Positions 1 through 10,333 of a stretch of DNA of 64,000 nt are shown one piece after another (within the stretch, counting starts at the first letter, position 1; each line of letters opens with the position of its first letter). The stretch lies in NCBI GenBank assembly GCA_020349025.1, contig CP070763.1:2463501-2527500 (forward strand), given 5' to 3'. A program made the translations under genes and the position numbers. The DNA is from Candidatus Latescibacterota bacterium. Its GTDB lineage: Bacteria > Krumholzibacteriota > Krumholzibacteriia > G020349025. A model generated the notes under the pieces. The model had not been told where the DNA came from and searched no databases. It worked only from the letters and a program-made list of their open reading frames with translations.

Positions 1-145
1 GTTCGCTTCCACTCTTCCGCTTTTCCGCTGCAATGCGCGCTTTCAATGCACGTTGACGCCCGGGTGCGACGTACGCTCCCCAGCCCCGTGGACATCGCAC
101 GCGAGGCACGCGGACGCGCCTCCGATGACGATCCTCGGTTGGATT

Positions 146-415
146 CTAGCGACGGAGCTCGAGCTCCTTGATGAGCATCTTGTAGTGCTCGGTGTTACGG
201 TTCTTCAGATAGTCCAGAAGCCTGCGGCGCTGACCGACGAGCTTGAGGAGCCCACGTCGAGAGTGATGGTCGTTCTTGTGGACCTTGAAATGCTCGGTCA
301 GACTCCGGATCCGCTCGGTCAGCAGCGCAATCTGCACTTCCGGTGAGCCGGAATCGTGTTCGTGGAGCTTGAACTTCTCGATGACGGACGCTTTGGCTTC
401 CTTCGAAAGAGCCAT
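146..415 (-). CDS. rpsO: 30S ribosomal protein S15
   Basis: This 89-residue protein binds 16S rRNA in the central domain of the small ribosomal subunit and starts platform assembly. Its length is exactly that of the family. The S15 signature is clear: [26 protein letters not shown], then the loop with [20 protein letters not shown] and the basic C-terminus. The ATG at 415 is chosen because a GGGAGG Shine-Dalgarno lies about 9 bases upstream; an in-frame upstream extension of 29 codons is not conserved in the family. It is the last gene of the rimP-nusA-infB operon in this window. In most bacteria pnp would follow, but only 145 bases remain before the window edge. Identity is near certain. Confidence 0.97.
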   Translation of the reverse strand: MALSKEAKASVIEKFKLHEHDSGSPEVQIALLTERIRSLTEHFKVHKNDHHSRRGLLKLVGQRRRLLDYLKNRNTEHYKMLIKELELRR

Positions 416-492
416 CGTCGGGTACCTCCCACGTTGAGTCGCGATGGCTGCAGGCGCCGGCGAACCGCCACCCGCGTATTTCGAACCGAGGG

Positions 493-521
493 AAACTAGC
501 ACAACCCCGTGCCCGGTGCAA
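493..521 (-). promoter_or_regulatory. possible rpsO promoter
   Basis: On the minus strand, TTGCAC (521-516) is separated by 17 bases from TAGTTT (498-493), which is preceded by an extended -10 TGC. It lies in the 136-base gap between the ribF stop and rpsO. Each hexamer matches the sigma-70 consensus only partly. A separate rpsO promoter is common in bacteria, so the site is plausible but unproven. Confidence 0.35.
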
Positions 522-551
522 AGACGGGAATCGCAGAGGTATCACTCGAAC

Positions 552-1523
552 TCACGCGCCCAAACCGCTGTTGTCAGGCCCTTTTTTCGAGGTGCCCCAG
601 GCCTCCAGGAGGCGACGGGCAGCCTCGAAGTCGCGCTGCACCTGGCGCACGAGCTCCTCGGCGCCGCTGAAGCGCTGCTCCGAGCGCAAGCGTGAGACGA
701 ACTCCAGCGTGAGCTCGGCGCCGTAGAGGTCCCCAGTGTAGTCGAGCAGGTGGGCCTCCACCGAGCGAGCCCCAGAGTCCTGGAATGTGGGGACCACGCC
801 GATGTTGACGGCACCCGCGTGCTGCGTGGAGTCGACCTGGACCCGCACGGCGTAGACGCCGTTCGCGGGCACCAGCTTCTCCGGGTGCAGCTGCAGGTTG
901 GCGGTCGGAATCCCGAGGACGCGTCCTCGGCCACTGCCGCGTGCGACCGTGCCGGTGAGCGTGTAGCCCCGTCCGAGAAGCGCCCGCGCCGTGTCGACGC
1001 GACCCGCATCGAGCAGGTGGCGAATCCGGGTGCTGCTCACGGGGGCTCCCTCGACCTCCACGGCGTCGACGACGTGTGTGCCGTAGCCGATCTCACGACC
1101 GAGGGCCGCGAGACGCTCGCGGTCCCCCTCGCGCTCGCGGCCCAGGGCGACGTTGTAGCCGAGCACCAGCTCGCGGGCGCCGAGACCCTCGAGCAGGACG
1201 CGGCGCACGAAGTCCTGGTAGCCGGTGCGCGCGAGCTGCTGGTCGAATCGCAGCACGGCGACGGCCGCGAGCGGATAGGCGGCAAGAAGCTCGAGCCGCT
1301 CCGGGAGTGGCGACAGCAAGCGGGCGCGCTTCGGCGGGCCCAGGACTGCACGCGGGTGCGGATCGAATGTGACCAGGGCGACCGAGCGCCCCGCCGCGAC
1401 CTCGAATGCGCGTGCCAGAATCCGTTGATGCCCGCGGTGCACGCCGTCGAAGACGCCCAGGGTCACGACCGGATAGTCCGGCTTCTCTGGTAGTTCATGC
1501 GGGAAGTTCGAGTAGACTCTCAA
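552..1523 (-). CDS. ribF: bifunctional riboflavin kinase / FAD synthetase
   Basis: This enzyme converts riboflavin to FMN and then FMN to FAD in the cytoplasm. The 323 residues match the usual length. The N-terminal nucleotidyltransferase domain (about 15-180) has VTLGVFDGVHRGHQ and later SSTRIR. The C-terminal flavokinase domain (about 185-305) has GRGRVLGIPTANLQ and NGVYAV. The loop usually read as GYDFxFGxxRxG is here GYNVALGREREG, so an aromatic residue is replaced by alanine while the glycines and arginine are kept. The start appears to be TTG at 1523, with AGGAGG upstream. The gene lies 33 bases after truB in the translation operon, its common position in many phyla. Function is secure; only the start codon is uncertain. 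Confidence 0.94.
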   Translation of the reverse strand: MRVYSNFPHELPEKPDYPVVTLGVFDGVHRGHQRILARAFEVAAGRSVALVTFDPHPRAVLGPPKRARLLSPLPERLELLAAYPLAAVAVLRFDQQLARTGYQDFVRRVLLEGLGARELVLGYNVALGREREGDRERLAALGREIGYGTHVVDAVEVEGAPVSSTRIRHLLDAGRVDTARALLGRGYTLTGTVARGSGRGRVLGIPTANLQLHPEKLVPANGVYAVRVQVDSTQHAGAVNIGVVPTFQDSGARSVEAHLLDYTGDLYGAELTLEFVSRLRSEQRFSGAEELVRQVQRDFEAARRLLEAWGTSKKGPDNSGLGA

Positions 1524-1556
1524 GCCTCGAGACCTCCTGCGCTTCGCGACTGCCTC

Positions 1557-2516
1557 TCATCCCGGCACGCCCTCCCCATTCTCCTCGTCGAGCGGAGTCG
1601 GAAAGACTCGCAGCAGCCGCACGCGTGCAAACTGCAGCCGCCCCTCCGAAAGCGCCACGGCCAGCAGCCGGCGCCCATCCTCGGAGAGGAGACGATGCGG
1701 ACCGGAGACGCGCGGCACGTCGACAAAGAAGCGCGGCTCCGGCTGGGCTCCGTGCCCGATGGCGCTCTCGAAGGTTCGTCGCACCTGGAGCGCTGGAAAG
1801 GAGCGCAGGGCCGACGGCAGCGAGCGCACACCGGGAAGCGTTGCCGCTTGCGCCGGGCCCTGGCGCAGGGCCGACTCGAGTTCGTCCAGATGGGCCGCAT
1901 CCGCGACGTCGAACGGGCCAATCGAGATCCGGCGCAGCGCCTCCAGATGGGCCGGAACAGCGAGTGCGCGCCCCAGATCGTGCGCGATGCTGCGGACGTA
2001 GCAGCCGCGCCCGCAGCGCACCTGAATGTCGGCGTGCTCGGCGCCGAGCTCGTCGAGCCCGATCTCGTAGACGAGAACCCGACGCGGCGGGCGCTCCACC
2101 TCGCGCCCCTCGCGCGCGAGCTCGTAGAGCCGTCGCCCTTCATGTTTGAGCGCCGAGACCATGGGCGGTGTCTGCTCGATCTCGCCCTCGAAGGCGCGCA
2201 ACGCCTGGCGCACGCTGCTCTCGTCGAGCCGCGGCACCGGTGCCTCCTCCACGCTCTCGCCGTCGGCGTCGTACGAGTCGGTGGCGGTGCCGAAGCGCAC
2301 GCGACCGACGTACGCCTTCGGCAGATCGACGAAGAGAGAGGAGACGCGCGTCGCCACCCCGCTGCACAGCAGGAGCAAACCAGTGGCGTTCGGATCCAGG
2401 CTGCCGCAGTGCCCCGCCTTGCTCACACGTGCGATCCGGCGCAGCCGGCGCACCGCTCCGAAAGACGTCATCCCCTTCGACTTGTCGATCAGGAACACTC
2501 GGTCGTCGAGTCGCAT
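1557..2516 (-). CDS. truB: tRNA pseudouridine(55) synthase
   Basis: TruB isomerises uridine 55 in the T-loop of tRNAs to pseudouridine and also acts as a tRNA chaperone. The 319-residue protein has the family motif GHCGSLDPNATG near residue 45, whose aspartate is the catalytic nucleophile, and later RCGRGCYVRSIAHDLG. A C-terminal extension of the PUA type follows. The motif carries Ser and Asn where many homologues have Thr and Leu or Met, an ordinary variation. The ATG at 2516 sits 7 bases after the nrnA stop and gives the usual N-terminus; an earlier in-frame codon at 2612 would add unconserved sequence. Co-transcription with rbfA, nrnA and ribF is expected from the spacing. Confidence 0.95.
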   Translation of the reverse strand: MRLDDRVFLIDKSKGMTSFGAVRRLRRIARVSKAGHCGSLDPNATGLLLLCSGVATRVSSLFVDLPKAYVGRVRFGTATDSYDADGESVEEAPVPRLDESSVRQALRAFEGEIEQTPPMVSALKHEGRRLYELAREGREVERPPRRVLVYEIGLDELGAEHADIQVRCGRGCYVRSIAHDLGRALAVPAHLEALRRISIGPFDVADAAHLDELESALRQGPAQAATLPGVRSLPSALRSFPALQVRRTFESAIGHGAQPEPRFFVDVPRVSGPHRLLSEDGRRLLAVALSEGRLQFARVRLLRVFPTPLDEENGEGVPG

Positions 2517-2523
2517 GGTGTCT

Positions 2524-3546
2524 TCACGCGTGGGGGGAGGGTCTTTGCTGCAGATGCTGGAGCACGGCACCCAGCACCCGATCCCGTGCCGCGTCGATGT
2601 TGTCGCCGACACTCATGCCGGCTGCGTTGCGATGCCCACCGCCGCCGAACTGGCGTGCGATGCGCGCTACGTCAACGAGATCGGAGGAGCGCAGGCTGAC
2701 TCGCGTGCGCCCTGGCTCCACCTCGCGCAGCAGCGCGGCGACGTGAACGCCGTCAACCGACGTGGCATAGTTCACGAAACCTTCGGTCTCGTCCATCCGC
2801 GCGCCCGTCCGGCGCAGCATCTCGTGCGTAAGCTGCAGCGTCGCCACGCGTCCGCTGTCGTGGAAGCGAAGTGTGGCGAGCACCTCCCCCAACAGGTGCA
2901 GCGCTTCAGGCCGGCGTCGGAACATGTACTGCTCCGCCAGGCCCCCCGGATCGGCGCCAAGCCCGGCGAGCTCGGCACCGACGCGCAAGGTCTCGGACTT
3001 GGTATTCGTGAAACGGAAGCAGCCCGTGTCGGTGATCAAGCCGACGTAGAGGCAGAGCGCCGAGTCGGCCCCGATGCAGCCGGGCCACGCCGCCTGCAAC
3101 AGCGCGTAGGCCAGCATCGTCGTCGACGCATAGCTCGGATCGACGAAGTTGAGGAGCTGGCACACCTTCTCGGGACCGCCGTTGCCGGCATGGTGATCGA
3201 TGTTGATGACGACGGTCTCCGGGCCGACGTGGTCGAGGACGCCGGCGATGCGATCGAAGCTGCCGACGTCGCAGGCGATGATCACCTGCGGCGAAAAGAG
3301 CTCCGACAGCCGCGCCGCGTCACCCATCATGTCGCTCCCGGGAAGCGATTCGTACTGTCTCGGGAAGGGGTGTTGCCGAATCGCCACGACGCGTTTGCCG
3401 AGGCCTGCGAGCACGATCTGCAGCGCCAGAGCCGCACCGATCGAGTCTCCATCCGGAGACTCGTGCGTGGTCACCCAGATGTCGTCATGCCTCTCGATCG
3501 CCTGACGCAGCTGCGCCGCGGCCGCACCCACGTTCAGATCAGACAT
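2524..3546 (-). CDS. nrnA: DHH-family nanoRNase / phosphoesterase
   Basis: NrnA-type enzymes degrade very short RNAs to mononucleotides and often dephosphorylate pAp. The 340-residue product has the N-terminal DHH domain: HESPDGDSIGA near residue 30, CDVG near 95, INIDHHAGN near 118 and LITDTG near 170. It also has the C-terminal DHHA1 domain ending in FGGGGHRNAAG near 310. All metal-binding aspartates and histidines expected for the family are visible. The ATG at 3546 overlaps the rbfA stop by 8 bases, so translational coupling is likely. Clustering of this family with rbfA and truB is common in the nusA-infB operon. Whether pAp or nanoRNA is the main substrate cannot be judged from sequence. 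Confidence 0.92.
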   Translation of the reverse strand: MSDLNVGAAAAQLRQAIERHDDIWVTTHESPDGDSIGAALALQIVLAGLGKRVVAIRQHPFPRQYESLPGSDMMGDAARLSELFSPQVIIACDVGSFDRIAGVLDHVGPETVVINIDHHAGNGGPEKVCQLLNFVDPSYASTTMLAYALLQAAWPGCIGADSALCLYVGLITDTGCFRFTNTKSETLRVGAELAGLGADPGGLAEQYMFRRRPEALHLLGEVLATLRFHDSGRVATLQLTHEMLRRTGARMDETEGFVNYATSVDGVHVAALLREVEPGRTRVSLRSSDLVDVARIARQFGGGGHRNAAGMSVGDNIDAARDRVLGAVLQHLQQRPSPHA

Positions 3547-3922
3547 CCTCCGAGCCTCCCCTGTCCGGGTTGGGCGCAGCGTCATCCTGCAGCTCTCGCA
3601 GGAGTTGCTCGATGCGCTGGCCGCGCTCGAGTGAAGCGTCGAAGAGGAAGCGGAGCTGCGGGATGGTGCGCAGGCGCAGGCGGCGTCCCACCTCCCCGCG
3701 CAGGAAGCCGGCGACGCTCTCGAGGCCTCGCTGTGCCGTGCGTTGCACCTCTTCGCCGCCCAGGACGCTGTAGAACACCTTGGCGACGGCAAGATCGCGC
3801 GACACCTCCACGCCGGTCAGCGTCACAGGCTCGACACGCGGGTCGCGAACACGTCGTGCGAGGAGCTCGGAGAGGAGGTCACGTAGGCTGGCATTCAAAC
3901 GTGCGCGGGCGATGGGATCCAC
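3539..3922 (-). CDS. rbfA: 30S ribosome-binding factor A
   Basis: RbfA is a late-stage 30S assembly factor that binds near helix 1 of 16S rRNA and is important in the cold. The 127-residue sequence shows the KH-like fold typical of the family, with RVRDPRVEPVTLTGVEVSRDLAVAKVFYSV, then LRTIPQLRFLFDASLERGQRIEQLL, both diagnostic. The start is GTG at 3922 with GGAGG about 5 bases upstream. The C-terminus ends in a short acidic tail. It lies between ylxP and nrnA, overlapping nrnA by 8 bases. Confidence 0.94.
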   Translation of the reverse strand: MDPIARARLNASLRDLLSELLARRVRDPRVEPVTLTGVEVSRDLAVAKVFYSVLGGEEVQRTAQRGLESVAGFLRGEVGRRLRLRTIPQLRFLFDASLERGQRIEQLLRELQDDAAPNPDRGGSEDV

Positions 3923-3949
3923 GGTGCCTCCGGCAGGGCGTCCTTGAGG

Positions 3950-4231
3950 TTAACGCAGCTCGACGCGGACGTCGAGAAGCTCGACTCGCGCGTCCCTCTC
4001 GACGAGGTTCGTCGCCTTCGACAGCAGCGCATGGACGACCGCAGAGTCGTTGGACACGGTGACGATGCAGAGCGTCGAGCGCTGCCGCAGGTCGTGGTGA
4101 TCCGCCTCGCTGACCGCCACGTTCATGCGATTGCGCAGTCGATCCTTCAGGCTGCGCAGCACGTAGCGCTTCTCCTTCAGAGATGCACTGCCGGGGATGA
4201 GAAAATCGATTTCGCAGACGCCGACGACCAT
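3950..4231 (-). CDS. DUF503 family protein (YlxP-like)
   Basis: This 93-residue protein belongs to DUF503, a small alpha/beta protein repeatedly found between infB and rbfA. It is proposed to help ribosome assembly, but its biochemical role is poorly defined. The N-terminus MVVGVCEIDFLIPGSASLKEKR is highly characteristic, followed by LRSLKDRLRNRMNVAVSE and a strand containing CIVTVSND. The ATG at 4231 lies 19 bases after the infB stop, and the stop is 27 bases before rbfA. The neighbourhood supports a role in translation or ribosome maturation. The family assignment is strong; function is unknown. Confidence 0.9.
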   Translation of the reverse strand: MVVGVCEIDFLIPGSASLKEKRYVLRSLKDRLRNRMNVAVSEADHHDLRQRSTLCIVTVSNDSAVVHALLSKATNLVERDARVELLDVRVELR

Positions 4232-4250
4232 CGTGGGACCCGCTTCGACC

Positions 4251-6680
<2,430 letters not shown>

Positions 6681-6743
6681 CGTCACCACCTGTCCCGTCG
6701 CCGCGACCGCATGAACTCCGTGACTTCGCTTCGACCCGTACCC

Positions 6744-7043
6744 TCATTCCGCGACGCTCTCGATCAATCCCGCGGCCAGATGAGGCTCCGTGATGCCGAG
6801 GAGCGCAAGCTCGGTGCGCCCCACGAGCATTCCGAGCTGCCGTTTGTCCAGGTCGACCCGCACCTGCGGGACGTCCTCCGGCACGCCGCCGTCGCGCACG
6901 GCGCTCGCTCCCGCATCGCGCGCCACGACCAATGCGTGCAGCGTGCGGCGCTCGGCTGCACGCCGACACGCGTGCCGTCCGAGCGCTGCAGACCGGGTCC
7001 GCAGCGCCAACCCGATCAACGCCTCGAACCGGCGCGACGTCAT
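6744..7043 (-). CDS. L7Ae-type ribosomal protein-like (YlxQ-like)
   Basis: This 99-residue protein resembles the bacterial YlxQ branch of the L7Ae/L30e/S12e superfamily, RNA-binding proteins encoded between nusA and infB. The pattern FEALIGLALRTRSAALG, then LHALVVARDAG, VRVDLDKRQLGMLVG and ALLGITEPHLA follows that fold, although individual residues are divergent. Its ATG is 3 bases after the nusA stop, and 63 bases separate it from infB. No YlxR gene is present between nusA and infB, a position where many bacteria have one. It is assigned mainly on the combination of length, pattern and gene order. Confidence 0.8.
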   Translation of the reverse strand: MTSRRFEALIGLALRTRSAALGRHACRRAAERRTLHALVVARDAGASAVRDGGVPEDVPQVRVDLDKRQLGMLVGRTELALLGITEPHLAAGLIESVAE

Positions 7044-7046
7044 GGC

Positions 7047-8735
7047 TCAGGGCCCGGGCTTCGGGCCCGGCTCTTCAGCCGACTCCGCGTCCGCGCTCGA
7101 CCCCAGGTTCGGGTGCGTCGCGTTCTCCGTGTCGTCGCCCGCGTCGGCGGCGGCGACCGGCTCCAGCTCCGCCTCGACGCCGCCATCCGGCTCCGGCGCC
7201 AGCGAGGCGGCCGCCTCCTCGGCAGCATCCGCCTGCGCCGCGTCCTGCGCGCTCGAGTCCTCAAGCGTCGCCATCGGCTCGGTTTCGTCGCCCTCCGGCG
7301 CCGCGTCTGCGAGCGAAGTCTCCTCCTCGCTGCCCGGCGCAGCCTCCGCCTCGACCTCCTCCTCCTCCTTGAAGGTCAGCGTCGAGGCCTCGCCTTCCGT
7401 CTCTTCTTCCGGCACGCGATCGAACATCTCCTCGTCGAACAGATGTTGCTCCGCCTTGAGGGCGTCGACGAACTCCGCTTCCACCTGTGCCGCACGCTCC
7501 GAGGCCACGGCTTGCACGCGCTCGACGCGTTCGGCGTCCATCCCGCTGATCGCGAGGAGGTCGTTGACATCCGCCTCTTTGAGTTCCTTGAGCGTATGCA
7601 GACCGGCCCCTTCGAGGAGGGCCACCTCTTCGGCCTCGAGACCCTCCACCTCGTCGAGCGCGATGCGGAGCTCCTTGTCGAGACGCTCGCGCTGCGCCAT
7701 CTCGGTCGAGCTCACGAGGTCGATCTTCCAACCCGTGAGTCGTACGGCAAGGCGCACGTTCTGCCCCTCGCGCCCAATCGCCAGCGAGAGCTGGTCGTCG
7801 TCGACGACCACCGTCATGTCCTGGGCATCCCGTTTGACGCGAATGCTCTGCACCCGCGCGGGTGAGAGCGCCTTGGTGACGAACTGCTGCGGATCGTCAC
7901 TCCAGGGAACGATGTCGACGCGCTCCCCGGCGAGCTCCTTGACCACGGCCTGGACGCGAGAGCCCTTCATGCCAACACACGCCCCCACGGCGTCGACGCG
8001 CTCATCCTTGGAATAGACTGCGATCTTCGAGCGCCCGCCGGCATCTCGCGCCACGCTGCGGATCTCGACGATGCCGTCGTAAATCTCGGGAACCTCGGTC
8101 TCGAAGAGCTTCTCGATGAGCCCGGGATGGGTGCGCGAGAGGATGATCTGCGGCCCCTTGGTGACGTCGAGCACTTCGACGACGAAGGCCTTGATCGGAA
8201 GCCCCTGATGCCAGCGTTCGCGACGGATGCTCTCCTTGCGCGGCAGGAACGCCTCCGCCTTGCCGAGCGAGACGAGAACGCCGGTGCGATCCTGCTGCTG
8301 AACGGTGCCGGTGATGATTTCGCCGACGCGTCCCTTGAACTCGTCGAAGACCTTGCCACGCTCCACCTCGCGCACGCGCTGCACCAGCACCTGCTTGGCC
8401 AGCGCGATGGCGTTGCGCCCGAAGTCGGAAAAGGGCAGGAGCTCGCGCACCTCGTCCCCCACTTCCAGATTCGGGTCGTCCTCGTGCGCTTCCTCCATGG
8501 TGATCTGGCACACCGGATCCTCGATCTCGTCCTCGTTCTCGACGACGGTCTTCACCAGGTAGGGATGCAGCGTTCCCTTCTCTTCGTCGATTTCGACGTC
8601 CACGACGGCGTTGTTTCCGTATTTCTTCTTGATCGCCGTCGTCAGCCCGATCTCCAGCGTCTCGAACAGCAGTTGCTTGTCCACGCGTCGCTCACGCGTC
8701 AGCTGGTTCAGGGCCTCCATGATGCCGTAGTTCAT
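7047..8735 (-). CDS. nusA: transcription termination/antitermination protein NusA
   Basis: NusA binds RNA polymerase and nascent RNA and modulates pausing, termination and antitermination. The 562-residue sequence begins MNYGIMEALNQLTRERRVDK, the usual N-terminal polymerase-binding domain. It has an S1 domain near 135-200 (GEIITGTVQQQDRTG, LGKAEAFLPRKE) and two KH domains (VGACVGMKGSRVQAVV and LAIGREGQNVRLA). After a helix-hairpin-helix region near 375-420, the C-terminus from about 430 is a long acidic Glu/Ala/Asp tail. The ATG at 8735 is preferred to a GTG three codons earlier because AAGGTGA lies about 6 bases upstream. The acidic tail replaces or follows the AR-type repeats of enterobacterial NusA. 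Confidence 0.96.
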   Translation of the reverse strand: MNYGIMEALNQLTRERRVDKQLLFETLEIGLTTAIKKKYGNNAVVDVEIDEEKGTLHPYLVKTVVENEDEIEDPVCQITMEEAHEDDPNLEVGDEVRELLPFSDFGRNAIALAKQVLVQRVREVERGKVFDEFKGRVGEIITGTVQQQDRTGVLVSLGKAEAFLPRKESIRRERWHQGLPIKAFVVEVLDVTKGPQIILSRTHPGLIEKLFETEVPEIYDGIVEIRSVARDAGGRSKIAVYSKDERVDAVGACVGMKGSRVQAVVKELAGERVDIVPWSDDPQQFVTKALSPARVQSIRVKRDAQDMTVVVDDDQLSLAIGREGQNVRLAVRLTGWKIDLVSSTEMAQRERLDKELRIALDEVEGLEAEEVALLEGAGLHTLKELKEADVNDLLAISGMDAERVERVQAVASERAAQVEAEFVDALKAEQHLFDEEMFDRVPEEETEGEASTLTFKEEEEVEAEAAPGSEEETSLADAAPEGDETEPMATLEDSSAQDAAQADAAEEAAASLAPEPDGGVEAELEPVAAADAGDDTENATHPNLGSSADAESAEEPGPKPGP

Positions 8736-8783
8736 CGTCTTCACCTTGTCCCGGCGCGCGAGGCGCCGTCCGACCGCTGGCTT

Positions 8784-9275
8784 CTAGCTTCTGCGCTTCG
8801 ACTTCAGCAGTGCATCCAGGTCGCGTTGAAGTCGAGCGCGTGCAATCTGCGACAGCGCAACGGTGCGCGGACCACTGGGCGTTTCGATGGTGATCTCGTC
8901 ATCCACGAGCTCGCCGAGAACCCCGGTGATCGTGCGTCCCCATTCGCTCGCCTCGCGCAACCGGACCTTGACCCGCTCGCCTTTGAAGCGCTCGAAGTGC
9001 GCCGGCTTGGTCAGTGGCCGATTGATGCCCGGAGACGACACCTCGAGGTAGTAGCCGGCGGGCAGGTCCGTGCACTCATCCAGTATCGGGCCGAGCTCGC
9101 GGCTCACCCGGGCGCACTCGTCGAGCACCACTCCGCCGCTCGAGTCGAGCACGATGCGCAGGATGCGTCTGCCGCCCTCGAGCGCGAAGAGCATGTCGAC
9201 GCACTCGAAGCCAAGCGATTCGACGTGCTCCTCGATGCGCGCGCGCAGCTCGGGCGGGAGCGTCGAGGAGGACAC
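8784..9275 (-). CDS. rimP: ribosome maturation factor RimP
   Basis: RimP assists 30S subunit maturation. The 163-residue protein has the two-domain layout of the family. The N-terminal half carries VESLGFECVDMLFALEGGRRILRIVLD and the LEVSSPGINRPL signature near residue 78, and the C-terminal SH3-like half follows. Translation starts at GTG 9275 with GGGAG upstream; the reading frame stays open further upstream but that sequence is not conserved. It heads the nusA-infB operon, as in most bacteria. A perfect terminator-like hairpin ends only about 17 bases before the start codon, so expression of the whole operon may be controlled there. Confidence 0.95.
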   Translation of the reverse strand: MSSSTLPPELRARIEEHVESLGFECVDMLFALEGGRRILRIVLDSSGGVVLDECARVSRELGPILDECTDLPAGYYLEVSSPGINRPLTKPAHFERFKGERVKVRLREASEWGRTITGVLGELVDDEITIETPSGPRTVALSQIARARLQRDLDALLKSKRRS

Positions 9276-9292
9276 CGCGTTTCTCCCACGCC

Positions 9293-9319
9293 AAAAAAAA
9301 GTGGGTTCGCGAACCCACT
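9293..9319 (-). terminator. intrinsic terminator or attenuator before rimP
   Basis: On the minus strand a perfect 20-base palindrome, AGTGGGTTCGCGAACCCACT, at 9319-9300 is followed at once by eight U residues (9300-9293). This is the form of a rho-independent terminator. It can end the carA-carB-M28 transcript, whose last stop is at 9380. A promoter-like pair lies upstream of it, however, and the rimP ribosome-binding site begins only a few bases after the U tract, so it may attenuate the rimP-nusA-infB operon instead or as well. Confidence 0.85.
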
Positions 9320-9331
9320 CATCCCATTGCA

Positions 9332-9360
9332 GGTTTACACGACCCGGAGCCGCCTGGCAA
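9332..9360 (-). promoter_or_regulatory. possible promoter of the rimP-nusA-infB operon
   Basis: On the minus strand TTGCCA (9360-9355), five of six matches to the -35 consensus, is 17 bases from TAAACC (9337-9332), a weak -10. Transcription would begin near 9325, just before the hairpin at 9319-9300. It is the only promoter-like pair seen between the M28 peptidase stop and rimP. The -10 is poor, so confidence is modest. Confidence 0.4.
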
Positions 9361-9379
9361 GGGGTCTGTGGAGCCGGCG

Positions 9380-10333
9380 TCAGGGGCCCGTGGCGGCGCC
9401 GAGGCGCCAGAGAACGTGCAGGACCACCCGCGTGACGCTCTCCAGGCTGGCGGCTGAGCACTCCTGCGGCAGGTCGCCTCTGGTGTGCCAGGGCGGGTAG
9501 TCGAAATCGATCAGGTCCACGGCCTGAATGCCGCGCTCGAGAAACGGGATGTGATCGTCGTACACGGTGTCGCCCGGCGCCGCCACGAACCCGGGCGCCT
9601 GCAGCGAGTCGGCCACCGAGAAGACCAGGCGCACGAGATCCGGAGAGCGCATCAACGAGTACCCCTCCATCGGGATCCTGAGGTTGCGGTCGCCGACCAT
9701 GTCGAGGACGAGCACGGCGCGCGGCCGATAGGAGCCCATCGTACTCGCGAAGTACCTGGAGCCGAGAAGGTAGAAGTCGAGGTCTCCCGAGGCCCCGTAA
9801 TCCTCGCCGTCGAAGAAGACGATGTCGACACCGATCCCCGGGTCCCAGCGTGCGAGCGCTTCGGCGACCTCGAGGAGTGCCGCGACGCCGCTGGCTCCGT
9901 CGTTGGCGCCGGGAACCGGCAGCTCCGCCGCGGCGCCGCTGTCCCGGTCGGCACGTGGACGCGAATCGTAGTGGGCCGCCAGCAGCACCCGGGCGGCACG
10001 GTCGGGGTGGAAGTGCGCCATCAGGTTGGCGAGGTGCAGCGAGTCGGGCCCGTACGGGTCGAGCATGCTGAAGGATTGCACGCGCACGTGGTCGGTATGC
10101 CGAGCCAGCTCCCGCAGCAGGTACTCTCGGCAGCGCAGCATGGCGGCGCTGCCCGGCACGCGCGCTCCGAACTCCACCTGCGCTTCGAGGTGGCGGAAGG
10201 CGCGCTCGCCGTCCGGCTCGGGGGGCGGGGGCGGAGGAACGCGGGCGCAGCGCCCACCGCAGAGGGGCAACGCCACCACGAGAAGCAGGAGGCGACCGCG
10301 GCACCACAGCGGCGTGCGGCGGCGAGCGTTCAT
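9380..10333 (-). CDS. secreted M28-family peptidase / glutaminyl-cyclase-like
   Basis: This 317-residue zinc enzyme belongs to the M28 superfamily, in the branch that includes glutaminyl-peptide cyclotransferases. The N-terminus ([16 protein letters not shown]) is a signal peptide, possibly with a lipobox, so the product acts outside the cytoplasm. Likely metal ligands and catalytic residues are H121 in AAHYDSRP, D145 in GANDGASG, E177/D178 in FFDGEDYG, D211 or D215 in LDMVGD, and H283 in WHTRGD. The motif [10 protein letters not shown] is typical of the cyclase-like group. The ATG overlaps the carB stop as ATGA, so it is translated with the carbamoyl-phosphate synthase genes, an association without an obvious biochemical reason. 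Whether it is an aminopeptidase or a cyclase is open. Confidence 0.85.
   Translation of the reverse strand: MNARRRTPLWCRGRLLLLVVALPLCGGRCARVPPPPPPEPDGERAFRHLEAQVEFGARVPGSAAMLRCREYLLRELARHTDHVRVQSFSMLDPYGPDSLHLANLMAHFHPDRAARVLLAAHYDSRPRADRDSGAAAELPVPGANDGASGVAALLEVAEALARWDPGIGVDIVFFDGEDYGASGDLDFYLLGSRYFASTMGSYRPRAVLVLDMVGDRNLRIPMEGYSLMRSPDLVRLVFSVADSLQAPGFVAAPGDTVYDDHIPFLERGIQAVDLIDFDYPPWHTRGDLPQECSAASLESVTRVVLHVLWRLGAATGP

Noticed and set aside
1-145. Start of pnp at the left edge (GTG at position 12 on the minus strand)
   Set aside because: pnp commonly follows rpsO, but only four codons would be visible, which is not enough to support a gene call.
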